Shown here piece after piece: positions 34,076-43,430 of a DNA stretch of 64,000 nucleotides (position 1 is its first letter; each line of letters begins with the position of its first letter). The DNA is from CAG-882 sp050874385 (lineage in GTDB: Bacteria; Bacillota; Clostridia; Lachnospirales; Lachnospiraceae): NCBI GenBank assembly GCA_050874385.1, contig JBNMKO010000007.1, positions 6,221 through 70,220 of the forward strand, in the 5' to 3' direction. Position numbers and translations under genes: made by a program. The notes beneath the pieces were generated by a model. That model worked only from the letters and a program-made list of their open reading frames with translations. It ran no database searches and was not told the origin of the DNA.

Positions 34076-36018
34076 AAATTTTATTTATAACTACGAAAAA
34101 TACTGATTATATAAGAAACGTTCAGGAAATTCAGATGCTTTGCGCGGCCGGCAATGAGGTTAAGGTTGTCGGCTTGGCAAAAGGAGGATATCCTGAGCGT
34201 CTTTTTCGTGTATATTTATGGTTGATATGTCATTCAATCAAAGATTATGATGAGGTGTTTGTTGGATTTTCGCCACAGCTTATTGTGCCGCTGTTTCGCA
34301 GGAAATTTGCGGGGAAGAAGCTGACGGTGGATTTTTTTATCTCAGTGTATGATACTCTGGTAAATGACAGGCACACGGTTGGAGCGGATAACGTTATTGC
34401 AAGGATTGCAAGACATGTTGACGAGGTGACTATAAAGTATGCTGATAGGATAATAACGGACACCAGGGCGGACAGGGAATATTTTGCAAAGGAATTTTGT
34501 CATGGCACGCAGGAGATAAATGCAGCGCTTGATAAAATGGAGGTGCTGTATCTCAAAGCGGATAGCTCAGTGTATTATCCAATGCAGATTAAAAAAACTG
34601 ATAGGGTAAAGGACAAGTATGTGTGCCTTTATTTTGGTTCGATACTTCCGCTTCAGGGCGTTGATATAGTGCTTGAAGCTGTAAAAAAGCTGAGTGGCTA
34701 TGATGAACTGTATTTTTATATTATAGGGCCTGTATCAGGAAAATATGAAAAGCCGATGGGAAAGAATGTGGAGTATATTGAGTGGCTGCCACAAAATGAA
34801 CTTGCAAGGTATATTGCAATGGCAGATATATGTCTGGCGGGGCATTTCAATGGACATGTGGATAAAGCAAGAAGAACCATACCGGGAAAAGCATATATAT
34901 ACAGAGCCATGGGAAAAAGCATGATATTGGGTGACGGCTGTGCAAACCATGAACTTTACAATGGGAATGATGATGGCATATACTATGTACCTATGAGCAA
35001 TTCCGATGCTCTGGCAGAATGTATTCTTAAATGTGCAGGTTGTGTAGGTATGGAAGGAAACACACAGGAAAAGATAAGTATTGTAGTTCCTGTATATAAT
35101 ACCCGTGATTACATCACAGAATGTATAGAGTCAATATTGGGACAGAATTATGAAAATATAGAATTGATACTTGTTGATGATGGTTCAACCGATGGGAGCG
35201 GAAATATATGCGATGATTATGCTAACCACAATTGCAATAGAATTAAGGTTATTCACACGCATAACAGAGGACCGTCGGCGGCGAGGAATACAGGTATAGC
35301 TGCTGCCGATGGTGAATATCTCCTGTTTGTTGATGGGGATGATATAATAAGCTTTGACCATGTTTACAGACTGTACAGACTTATAAAAAAATATGATGCT
35401 GATATGTCAGCGTGCGGTTATATTGAGACATCCAGCCGTAATTTTACCCCAGATTATTCGGATGAGGAGCTGTGTTTTGACAGAACGCAGGCTATGGAGG
35501 ATATACTATATCAGAGGCATATTAATTCAGGGCCTGTATGTAAGCTGTATAAAAGAAGTCTTTTTGATAATGTAAGATTTCCGGAGGGAACTTTTTATGA
35601 GGATACCATAGCCATTCCGAAGGTTATCAATAATGCAGATAGGATAGCATGGAGCATGGATGTCACTTATGCGTACTTTATGCGCGAGGGAAGCACGATG
35701 AGAGCAGAGTACAGTGAGCGTACATATCAGTATGTCAAGGTGACGGATGAGCTTATGCGATGGGTTGGCGAGAACTACCCAGAGCTTATAAATGCAGCGA
35801 TATCCCGATTTGTCTGGGCAAATATATATGTGTACATTAAGATGCCGGGAAAAACTGTGCCACATTATGATGAGGTGAGAAACAACATAAGAAAATATGG
35901 CACAAAAGTCCTTGCCGACAAGAAGGTCAGAAGAGCCAACAAGGCTGCGCTGGTGCTGTCATATATGGGTCATGGAGTTGTCAGCATGGCATACAGCATT
36001 AAAAACCGCAGAAGATAG
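34072..36018 (+). CDS. Fused glycosyltransferase, GT4-like plus GT2
   Basis: A 648-residue bifunctional protein. Residues 1-325 are GT-B, related to GT4: ILFITTKN, the second-domain start YVCLYFGSILPLQGVDIVLEA (183-203), YIIGPVSG, and GKAYIYRAMGKSMI in place of the usual EAxxxGxP region. Residues 334-648 are GT2: KISIVVPVYN, LVDDGSTDGSG, NRGPSAARNTG, FVDGDDII and FYEDTIAIPKV. The junction is a short linker at about 326-333. Fusing two transferases suggests successive addition of two sugars. The N-terminal half lacks a clear E-x7-E motif, so it may be divergent. Confidence 0.85.
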   Translation: MKILFITTKNTDYIRNVQEIQMLCAAGNEVKVVGLAKGGYPERLFRVYLWLICHSIKDYDEVFVGFSPQLIVPLFRRKFAGKKLTVDFFISVYDTLVNDRHTVGADNVIARIARHVDEVTIKYADRIITDTRADREYFAKEFCHGTQEINAALDKMEVLYLKADSSVYYPMQIKKTDRVKDKYVCLYFGSILPLQGVDIVLEAVKKLSGYDELYFYIIGPVSGKYEKPMGKNVEYIEWLPQNELARYIAMADICLAGHFNGHVDKARRTIPGKAYIYRAMGKSMILGDGCANHELYNGNDDGIYYVPMSNSDALAECILKCAGCVGMEGNTQEKISIVVPVYNTRDYITECIESILGQNYENIELILVDDGSTDGSGNICDDYANHNCNRIKVIHTHNRGPSAARNTGIAAADGEYLLFVDGDDIISFDHVYRLYRLIKKYDADMSACGYIETSSRNFTPDYSDEELCFDRTQAMEDILYQRHINSGPVCKLYKRSLFDNVRFPEGTFYEDTIAIPKVINNADRIAWSMDVTYAYFMREGSTMRAEYSERTYQYVKVTDELMRWVGENYPELINAAISRFVWANIYVYIKMPGKTVPHYDEVRNNIRKYGTKVLADKKVRRANKAALVLSYMGHGVVSMAYSIKNRRR

Positions 36019-36121
36019 GAATATGGAAATAAAGAAATCATAAAAGACAATATAACAATCAAAAATAAAACCATAGGAAAAAATGGGCATAAAATAGAGT
36101 AGTTGAAGAAGATTGTGAAAA

Positions 36122-36937
36122 ATGAATGAAAAAGTTGATAAAAAAATTTATGAAAAAAAATCTACAATGAAAGTATCTGTCATTACAGTGTGCTATAATG
36201 CAAAACAGCAGTTGACATCTACGATGAATTCGGTCGTATGCCAGAGTTATAGCAATATAGAATATCTCATAATTGATGGAGTATCAGATGATGGGACTTA
36301 TGAACTTGCTTGTTCATACAAGGATAAGTATGATTTTATACGGGTTGTAAGCGAGCCGGACGAAGGAATATACGATGCCATGAACAAAGGTGTGACTCTG
36401 TGCAATGGAGATTATGTTGTTTTCCTGAATGCGGGAGACCAGTTCGCTGACAGAGAAGTTATCTCAGATACAGTAAAACATATAGAAGAATATTATGCAA
36501 ATGGCAGCAGGTGTGATATTATATATGGCGATTATTACGATGGAGCCAAAGAACAGAATAATCTTGTGAGTTATGGACATCAGGTGGTCAATTCAACATT
36601 TATGCTTTTTAGCAATACAATATGTCATCAGGCAATATTTTCATCGAAAAAATATCTTGTAGAGCATCCGTTTGATTTATCATACAGATATGTGGCGGAT
36701 AGAAAGTGGATATCTGAGTGTATACGGGCAGGGGCAATGTTCAGATATATGCAAAGAACTGTGGTGGTATATGACAGAACGGGAATGAGCACAGAGATGG
36801 ACAACAGAAATGACCTTAGAAAAGAAGTTGACAGATATATTGAACGGATGTATCCGGTTCGAGGCAGGTTGCTAAATATGATAAAGAAAAGCGAGAAGCT
36901 GCGCACATTTGCGAGGGAAAAAATATTAAGAAGGTAA
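36122..36937 (+). CDS. GT2 family glycosyltransferase (WcaA-like)
   Basis: 271 residues. SVITVCYNAKQQL, YLIIDGVSDDGT, EPDEGIYDAMNKGV and FLNAGDQF (NAGD replaces the usual DxD, as in many members of this subgroup), then YGDYYDG and a conserved CHQAIF region. Cytoplasmic, no TM. The start at 36122 has only a weak purine-rich signal; the internal Met at 36167 could also be used. The 103-bp A+T-rich gap upstream might hold a weak promoter. Confidence 0.85.
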   Translation: MNEKVDKKIYEKKSTMKVSVITVCYNAKQQLTSTMNSVVCQSYSNIEYLIIDGVSDDGTYELACSYKDKYDFIRVVSEPDEGIYDAMNKGVTLCNGDYVVFLNAGDQFADREVISDTVKHIEEYYANGSRCDIIYGDYYDGAKEQNNLVSYGHQVVNSTFMLFSNTICHQAIFSSKKYLVEHPFDLSYRYVADRKWISECIRAGAMFRYMQRTVVVYDRTGMSTEMDNRNDLRKEVDRYIERMYPVRGRLLNMIKKSEKLRTFAREKILRR

Positions 36938-36945
36938 TTGATGGC

Positions 36946-37608
36946 ATGGGGATTGGAAAGAAGATTATTGGAAGGCTTGGAGAACCACTATATAGACTGA
37001 AGCTGTGGGGAAATGTGCGATTTGATGTCGGAGCCAGGATAGACAGGGAGACCGTTTTCGAAGGCTGCAATTATATGGGAAAGAATTCGTCGCTCAAGGG
37101 AAGTTACATTGGCAGGTATTCATATGTGGCGAATGATACAAGTCTTGTAAATTGCCAAATAGGCCGATATACATCAATAGGTGCACATGTGTGTGTGGCG
37201 GAGGGAAACCATCCGTTATACAGAAAGTCAACACATCCCGTGTTTTTTATGCAGCGTCCTGTAACAGGCCACTCTTATGTGGCTTGTGATACATTTATGT
37301 CTCATAGGTATGTGAAGGACATAGAAGGTAAGGATAGGCTTGTGGTCATAGGAAATGATGTATGGATAGGAACAGGTGCCACATTGATGGAAGGAATAAC
37401 AATAGGTGATGGAGCTGTGATTGCAGCGGGTGCTGTTGTGACAAAGAATGTGGAGCCATATGAGATTGTAGGAGGAGTCCCGGCTAAACATATCAGAATG
37501 AGATTTACCTCTGATAAGGTGGCACAGCTTATGCAGGAGAGATGGTGGGACAGGGATGATGACTGGATAAAAGTACATATAGATGAGTTTACGGGAGATA
37601 TGATATGA
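36946..37608 (+). CDS. Hexapeptide-repeat acetyltransferase (CatB/VatD-like)
   Basis: A 220-residue left-handed beta-helix protein. The repeat zone runs from about 25 to 180 with a loop containing AEGNHPLYRKSTHPVFF and the late coils VVIGNDVWIGTGATLMEG, ITIGDGAVIAAGAVV and the acetyl-CoA-site ending VGGVPAKHIRMRF. It would O- or N-acetylate a sugar of the repeat unit. AAGGT lies 10 nt before the ATG; the out-of-frame ATG at 36941 is rejected. It is translationally coupled to the next GT (4-nt overlap). Confidence 0.88.
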   Translation: MGIGKKIIGRLGEPLYRLKLWGNVRFDVGARIDRETVFEGCNYMGKNSSLKGSYIGRYSYVANDTSLVNCQIGRYTSIGAHVCVAEGNHPLYRKSTHPVFFMQRPVTGHSYVACDTFMSHRYVKDIEGKDRLVVIGNDVWIGTGATLMEGITIGDGAVIAAGAVVTKNVEPYEIVGGVPAKHIRMRFTSDKVAQLMQERWWDRDDDWIKVHIDEFTGDMI

Positions 37609-38441
37609 TGGAACTTACGGTGGTTGTCACATGCTATAACAATGAGAGATATATTGAGCAGTGTTTGAGAAGTATACTAAGTCAGACACTTACCCCGCAG
37701 GAGATAATTGTGGTTGATGACTGTTCAGCGGACCGCACAGTGGATATTGTAAGAAAGTTATTGGAGGAAAATAATAGCATAAGACTTATCCGGAATGAAC
37801 ATAATTCGGGACCGTCTGTCGGAAGAAATAGGGGAATTATGGAGGCACACACTGAGTATGTCACGACACTTGATGGTGATGACTACTATCATGACGATGG
37901 CAAGCTTGAGTCAGAGATGGAACTTATAGAGCAATATCGAAGCAAGGGCGAGGATGTAATTGCATATTCATATATAGACACTGTGTCATCCGATGGCAGT
38001 AAGGTGCACCAGAAATTTATGGAACCGGATGATTACGCTGAAGGAAGACTGACATCAAGACTTATCGCGTGGTACAGACCTTCAGCATTTCCAAGGGACT
38101 ATTGTATAAAAAGGCAGCTAATAATAGATGCCGGTATGTACAGGGAGGATATGAGGCTGTATGAGGACTTGGAGCTCCTTATAAGGCTCAGCCTTTCACA
38201 TAGATTCTTTTGCACAAGGCGGTATGGCACATGCTACAGGATGTCGGACAAGGGATTGTCATCCGCGAAACTTATGACTCATCGTGATGTATTAAGGCAG
38301 ATATGGAATGAACATATCGGTGATATCAAAGGCGTTGAGAAATTTAAGACCGTGATGCTGCATGGGTATGTATCAGTGAGAGAATGTGCAAGTGTGACTG
38401 TGAGGAGAATTAAGTCGGCTATGAGAGAGAAAAAGGCATGA
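37605..38441 (+). CDS. GT2 family glycosyltransferase
   Basis: 278 residues. VVVTCYNNERYIEQCLRSI, IIVVDDCSADRT, NSGPSVGRNRGI and TLDGDDYYHDDG (metal site DGDD), then YEDLELLIRLS near residue 185. A typical small cytoplasmic GT-A enzyme; sugar unknown. GGGAG is 7 nt before the ATG. It overlaps its neighbours by 4 nt on both sides, giving a tightly coupled acetyltransferase-GT-flippase segment. Confidence 0.88.
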   Translation: MMELTVVVTCYNNERYIEQCLRSILSQTLTPQEIIVVDDCSADRTVDIVRKLLEENNSIRLIRNEHNSGPSVGRNRGIMEAHTEYVTTLDGDDYYHDDGKLESEMELIEQYRSKGEDVIAYSYIDTVSSDGSKVHQKFMEPDDYAEGRLTSRLIAWYRPSAFPRDYCIKRQLIIDAGMYREDMRLYEDLELLIRLSLSHRFFCTRRYGTCYRMSDKGLSSAKLMTHRDVLRQIWNEHIGDIKGVEKFKTVMLHGYVSVRECASVTVRRIKSAMREKKA

Positions 38442-39877
38442 GAGACAGTAAAGTAATAGAGAATTTCATATTCAATCTGGCATATCAGATGATGTCACTT
38501 CTTCTGCCTATTATAACGACCCCTTATCTGTCAAGAAGACTTGGGGCGGAAGGCGTGGGAACGTACCAATATGTGTACACTATCGTGTCATACTTTACAA
38601 TGTGCTGCATACTTGGAATTGAGAATTACGGTAGCAGGGAATGCGCGGCGGTCAGGGACGACAGCCGCAAGCTTGCGCAGAAGTTCAGGGAAATATATAC
38701 AGTGCAGCTTTGTGCGTCGATAGTTACAATAGCCGCATATATTTTATTTACAGTGCTCGATGGAGAAATAAGAACATTGCTTATATGTCAATTTATGTTC
38801 CTGCCGGCATACATGTTGGATATCACATGGCTGTATTATGGACTTGAGCAGTTCAAAAAGGTGGTTATAAGAAACATGTTTATAAAGCTACTCACAGTAG
38901 TGCTTATTTTTGTTTTTGTCAGGGACGAAAAGAGTCTCCCGGTGTACTGTCTGTTGATGAGCGGGACCACACTTGTATCACAGCTTGTACTGTGGCCCGG
39001 GACTATAAGGTTTCTGTCCGGTGCGGAGAACGTGTATAAGAAAAAAAACAATATATATGTAATGGTAAAAAAGAGCCTTAAAGAACATGCAAGGCCTATA
39101 TTAGCCTTGTTTTTTTCAATAGCAGGGGTTAACATATATATCAATATAGATAAGCTTATGCTGGGCAATATGCTTGACATGTCATCTGTGGGAATATACA
39201 CTTATTCAGAAAATCTTGCGAAACTGCCATACGGTATTGTGACGGCTCTCACCGCGGTTATGCTGCCGCGAATCGCACGACTTCTTGCAGGAAACGATAT
39301 TGAAGGAGGAAGACGTGCAGCATCTGAGACCATGAATGTGACAATGTATATAGCGCTTCCTGTATGTATGGGAATAGCGGCGATAGCAGATATGCTTATT
39401 CCGTGGTATTATTCGGATGAGTTTCTGATGTGCATACCTGTGACGAGGCTGCTCATAGTTATTATATTGCTCATTGCGTGGTCAGGAGTGGTGACAAGCC
39501 AGTGTCTTGTGCCTATGAAGAGGGATAAGGAGCTGGTTTATGCATCTGTCATAGCGGCTGTTGTAAATGTGGCGGCAAATGTGATACTCATTCCACCACT
39601 GGGGATATATGGCGCTGTTGCCGGAACCGTGCTAACCGAGCTCATAGTGGCAGTGTATAAGACATGGTGTGCGAGAACCATGCTGATATTTTCTGACATA
39701 TTCGGTCAGGTATGGAAATATGCTGCCGCGGCTGTGATTATGGGAGTGGCGGTGTGGTATGTCGGAAGCAGGATGGGCAGGGCAACACCTGTGGTAACAT
39801 TCATACAGATAATTATTGGGGCGATAGTGTATATTATGTGTACGGCTCCGCTGCTTATGGCAAAGAAAAAATCATGA
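38438..39877 (+). CDS. Wzx-type lipid-linked oligosaccharide flippase
   Basis: 479 residues with about 12-14 TM helices, MATE/MVF superfamily. N-terminal FIFNLAYQMMSLLLPIITTPYLSRRLGAEGVGTYQY is the classic RfbX/Wzx start; NIYINIDKLMLGNML and the second-half SGVVTSQCLVPMKRDKELVY are also conserved. It moves undecaprenyl-diphosphate oligosaccharide repeat units to the outer face. It is the first of two flippases in the locus, and is paired with the polymerase-like gene that follows. Confidence 0.92.
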   Translation: MRDSKVIENFIFNLAYQMMSLLLPIITTPYLSRRLGAEGVGTYQYVYTIVSYFTMCCILGIENYGSRECAAVRDDSRKLAQKFREIYTVQLCASIVTIAAYILFTVLDGEIRTLLICQFMFLPAYMLDITWLYYGLEQFKKVVIRNMFIKLLTVVLIFVFVRDEKSLPVYCLLMSGTTLVSQLVLWPGTIRFLSGAENVYKKKNNIYVMVKKSLKEHARPILALFFSIAGVNIYINIDKLMLGNMLDMSSVGIYTYSENLAKLPYGIVTALTAVMLPRIARLLAGNDIEGGRRAASETMNVTMYIALPVCMGIAAIADMLIPWYYSDEFLMCIPVTRLLIVIILLIAWSGVVTSQCLVPMKRDKELVYASVIAAVVNVAANVILIPPLGIYGAVAGTVLTELIVAVYKTWCARTMLIFSDIFGQVWKYAAAAVIMGVAVWYVGSRMGRATPVVTFIQIIIGAIVYIMCTAPLLMAKKKS

Positions 39878-39886
39878 AGGGAAAAG

Positions 39887-41152
39887 ATGATGAAACTATT
39901 AACTGAAGAAGGAAAGCTGCGCAGCATCATAGAGCAGGTAATATGGTGGGCGATGATAGTACTCATGTTTATAATGATGGGTAGAATATTTGATTTTACA
40001 TACGATGACATGCCAATGTGGGGTATGATAGTGTGGCTCTGGTATATCCTGTACAAAAAGAGAACGGAGATTGACATAAGGGCAGTGTTGTTGTTTGCGG
40101 CTTTCACGATATATATGATGGTGTACAGGCATTTCATCCCTGTACATGACAGATGGTATAAGGGTGTTGCACTTGATACAGGACTTGCATATATTATGGG
40201 AAAGATTCTTATAGATAAGGATGACATCGAGGGCTGTACCAGACAGCTGTTCACCGTGATATGGATAAGTGCACTCGGAATGTATATGCATGCGATAGCC
40301 AATGGGTATGTGTATTTTAGGGATGATGTAAATATATCTAATGGTATAAGATATTGGAACGACTTTTGGAGCGGGGAATATATTCCGGCGACACAGCATG
40401 TTATGTATGCCATGTTGATGGCATCACTTATTATTCCGTCACTGTTTTTTGGAAAGTGGTGGCTTCCTGTCATAGTGATACCACTTGGTCTGGTTGGTTT
40501 GTGGTTTAACATATTTTCGGGTTCAAGAATGATAGTTGGAACAACGGCTGTTGGAATAATAGCTGAATTTATAGTATTCTGCATTGTGTACCGCAGGAAA
40601 AAATGGGCAAGAATATTTATGGCTTGTATTATAGGCGGAGGCGTATTCTTTTTAGCAGCTTTTCTTGTGGTATGTAAGCTGAATATAGGAAATATACAGA
40701 GCAGCAGCATATACTATTTTCTGTTTTTAAGAGATGGAGGAATGTTCAAGAATGTGCGTCTTGAGTACCATGCACAGGCGTTTAGTCAGCTCACGCAGTT
40801 GTGGTATGGCGGAAGGTTTATGAAGTTTGATAATCTTTATATACACAATACATGGCTTGATATGTACAATGGCGGAGGAGTCGTGCCTACAGTTCTGTTT
40901 CTTGTGTTCTGTATCCTTACAATAGTTGATGTGGTGAAGCTTATCAGGCTCAAGAATGTAAAAGGAGCATATAAGATTAGCATTGCAGGTATATGGGCAA
41001 CATTTATAGGGTACTATTACTTTGAGCCTGCCATAGATGCCAACATTATGCATGTGGCATATTGGACTTTGCTTGCCGGTGCACTTCACAGATATGTGGT
41101 TACCATGAGCAGACTTGAAAAGTCAGAAAGAGAGGCGGTGGAGAGAGCATGA
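39887..41152 (+). CDS. Wzy/O-antigen polymerase-like membrane protein
   Basis: 421 residues with about ten TM helices and a sizeable extracytoplasmic loop between the later ones. IFSGSRMIVGTTAVG and the segment NTWLDMYNGGGVVPTVLFLV match the pattern of the O-antigen ligase/polymerase family (conserved H/N near the end of the large loop, Arg in the SGSR turn). It would polymerise flipped repeat units. AAGGGAAAAG precedes the tandem ATGATG. It overlaps the next gene by 4 nt. Confidence 0.8.
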   Translation: MMKLLTEEGKLRSIIEQVIWWAMIVLMFIMMGRIFDFTYDDMPMWGMIVWLWYILYKKRTEIDIRAVLLFAAFTIYMMVYRHFIPVHDRWYKGVALDTGLAYIMGKILIDKDDIEGCTRQLFTVIWISALGMYMHAIANGYVYFRDDVNISNGIRYWNDFWSGEYIPATQHVMYAMLMASLIIPSLFFGKWWLPVIVIPLGLVGLWFNIFSGSRMIVGTTAVGIIAEFIVFCIVYRRKKWARIFMACIIGGGVFFLAAFLVVCKLNIGNIQSSSIYYFLFLRDGGMFKNVRLEYHAQAFSQLTQLWYGGRFMKFDNLYIHNTWLDMYNGGGVVPTVLFLVFCILTIVDVVKLIRLKNVKGAYKISIAGIWATFIGYYYFEPAIDANIMHVAYWTLLAGALHRYVVTMSRLEKSEREAVERA

Positions 41153-43353
41153 CGGTGGTAAAAGCAATAATCATAATGGCACTTCAGCTGGCACTGTATT
41201 ATATGTGCGGCTGCATTGCTGAGTCAGTGTTTAAGATAAAGGGCAAGGGGTTTAAGACCTTGCTTATGGGTTTTTTTGTTTACTATATCATTTTTGAGGT
41301 GATATATCTTCCTGTGATGCTTATAGGCGGAAGACTTACTGTTATGCTGGTGCTGTGGATAATGGCAATTCTGGCAATTATCGCTGTGTATATCATGAAG
41401 TTTCGCGAGTCAGGGAAGACCACAGCTAAGATAATATACAAGGACATACAGAACAATGGCATTGTATTGGGAATTGCAGCTGCAGTGGCAGTTGTGGCAG
41501 TCTATATATTGGGAATAGTATCCAAAAGCATGGGAAATACCGGATACAGTGTCGGTGCAATAGTGGATGCAGTAAAAACCGGAAGAATGTTTTCTACAGA
41601 GTCGTACAGTGGAATGAAGACGGTATACAGAGATATGCCGGCGGCTCTCTCAGGGTTCTATATGAACTTTGCCGTCTATTCTGTTATATTTGGAGTGCCG
41701 GCAGGTGACATGACCAATATAGTGATGAGCGCAATAGGTGTTGTCATGTCCGCGGTGGCTGTCTACTGTGTTGGAAAGAGAGTACTTGAGGCGGATTCCA
41801 AGGCAGGTGTGGGATTTCTTATCATCTATTTTTGTATGAGCCTGTTTCTGATTTCTGACAACAGCGCAGGTGGATATCTGATAGGCAGGGCGTATGATGA
41901 GAAGTCATTTGGTGCCAATGTGGTGGTACCGGCACTTATCTATGCCATGATGGGACTATGGCGCGGAAAAGACAAGGAAAATGCCATAAAGAGAATGTTA
42001 ATAGTAATTGTGGGAAGCATTGCTGTATCAATATCGTCGGTATATGCAGTTGCAGCTGTGATTATTGTGAATTTTATTGCCTTTTTTATTGTCGGTCGAG
42101 ATTTAAAGTACATACGAAGTGCTGTTGTATGTGTGATACCGGCGTTGATATATGTAGCTATATATACAATACTGTATGTGGCAGGTGGCGGGATAAGTAC
42201 AAAGTCGGGATTCTTTAACGCTTTATCTGGATATCAGGGAGACAACAAGGCGATAGTGATAATTGCGCTTCTGTCATTTGCAGCCATAATGGCTGATGCA
42301 GACAGAAAGAACAGGATACGAATAGCAGTTATAGCAGCAGTATCTCTGATTTTTATTTATAATGGTGCTGTATCAAGAATTGTGACATCTCTTGTAGGTG
42401 TTGATACATATTATGTACTTATGTGCGCTGCGCCGGTGACATGTATGGCATCGTATGAATTTTACAAGGTATTTTCATCAGGTGGCAGGCTTAAATGGGG
42501 GGAATATGCAGGGATTGCCATAGTGCTGGTATGTATGGTTATATCGGGCGCACTCAAATTTCCACAGGTTAATGGTGGGACTGCGGCAGAGAATGAATTT
42601 TCATTTGAACAGTCCGAGAAGGAGCGCATGACCATAGTATGTGATACTAATCTGTATGACTATTTCAGAAATCAAGGGACAGCAGTGGCATACAGTGTAG
42701 TACATACGGATGAGGAAGATACAGCGATAAACAGACTTGTCAACGAGGGGACACAGGAGAAGGTTGAACTTATAAGGGATGCTTTCACCAAGAGAAATGT
42801 GAAGTACGCCATATTGAAGTCGGACTACAATATGGATGTGTACATGAGTTCTCTGCTATATATTCCTTATGAGCAGACGGAAGTGTATACAGTGTATGTA
42901 AGGCGTGACGATGCCGATACGGCGGAGGCACCTGTATTTTACTATGATGGCTGGAATACCATAGGTGAGTTTGATTACTGGTATGAGGACGGAGTACGCC
43001 AAGGCTACAGGCCGGATGATATATATTATCAGGGTATGGAGATGTATGATCCTGAGACGGATGGATGGTATTTCCTTGACAACAGCAATGGTGGTGCCAA
43101 GGCAGTGGATACAGACGTATTCTTCACCTATGGCGGAGGAACGTTCCCTGACAGAGTGGACGGTGACGGACGATGGGTGAGATATGGAGCAGACGGAAAG
43201 ATGGTATACGGCTGGGATACAAATGAAAATGGAACATATTACTTCAATCCAAAGAATGGTGAGATGGCTAAGGGAAATGTGGAGATAGATGGTGTGAAAT
43301 ACTATTTTGACACTTACAGTGGTATACTCATGCAGGATGGGAATACAGAATAG
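41149..43353 (+). CDS. Multi-TM membrane protein with C-terminal wall-binding-like module
   Basis: 734 residues. About eleven TM helices (1-475) are followed by an extracytoplasmic domain (IVCDTNLYDYFRNQG, DAFTKRNVKYAILKSDYN) and, from residue 600, the same repeat module as in the glucosaminidase and the GH43-like protein (YWYEDGVRQGY, GRWVRYGADGKM, YYFNPKNGEMAKG, YYFDTYSGI). The membrane part resembles GT-C-like proteins of the DUF6077 kind (tentative). A wall- or glycan-binding module fused to an integral membrane protein is unusual; it may hold growing polymer near the membrane enzyme. It overlaps the polymerase gene by 4 nt. Confidence 0.75.
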   Translation: MTVVKAIIIMALQLALYYMCGCIAESVFKIKGKGFKTLLMGFFVYYIIFEVIYLPVMLIGGRLTVMLVLWIMAILAIIAVYIMKFRESGKTTAKIIYKDIQNNGIVLGIAAAVAVVAVYILGIVSKSMGNTGYSVGAIVDAVKTGRMFSTESYSGMKTVYRDMPAALSGFYMNFAVYSVIFGVPAGDMTNIVMSAIGVVMSAVAVYCVGKRVLEADSKAGVGFLIIYFCMSLFLISDNSAGGYLIGRAYDEKSFGANVVVPALIYAMMGLWRGKDKENAIKRMLIVIVGSIAVSISSVYAVAAVIIVNFIAFFIVGRDLKYIRSAVVCVIPALIYVAIYTILYVAGGGISTKSGFFNALSGYQGDNKAIVIIALLSFAAIMADADRKNRIRIAVIAAVSLIFIYNGAVSRIVTSLVGVDTYYVLMCAAPVTCMASYEFYKVFSSGGRLKWGEYAGIAIVLVCMVISGALKFPQVNGGTAAENEFSFEQSEKERMTIVCDTNLYDYFRNQGTAVAYSVVHTDEEDTAINRLVNEGTQEKVELIRDAFTKRNVKYAILKSDYNMDVYMSSLLYIPYEQTEVYTVYVRRDDADTAEAPVFYYDGWNTIGEFDYWYEDGVRQGYRPDDIYYQGMEMYDPETDGWYFLDNSNGGAKAVDTDVFFTYGGGTFPDRVDGDGRWVRYGADGKMVYGWDTNENGTYYFNPKNGEMAKGNVEIDGVKYYFDTYSGILMQDGNTE
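42946..43350 (+). other. Shared C-terminal module, copy C
   Basis: The last 135 residues of the multi-TM protein: YWYEDGVRQGY, YDPETDGWYFLDN, GRWVRYGADGKMVYGW, YYFNPKNGEMAKG, YYFDTYSGI. It is colinear with copies A and B but more diverged in the middle (DVFFTYGGG in place of DVYQES). Confidence 0.85.
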
Positions 43354-43430
43354 TGTGAAAGGACTTGAATTTTAGATAAATATGTGTTAGTTTTTAGTAT
43401 GAATTATTATGAGTTAAGAGGTAAAATAAG

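Noticed and set aside
39706..40710. 334-residue antisense ORF across the flippase and polymerase genes
   Set aside because: Both plus-strand genes have clear family features and coupled starts. The antisense frame is open because of codon bias and has no ribosome-binding site or recognisable domain.
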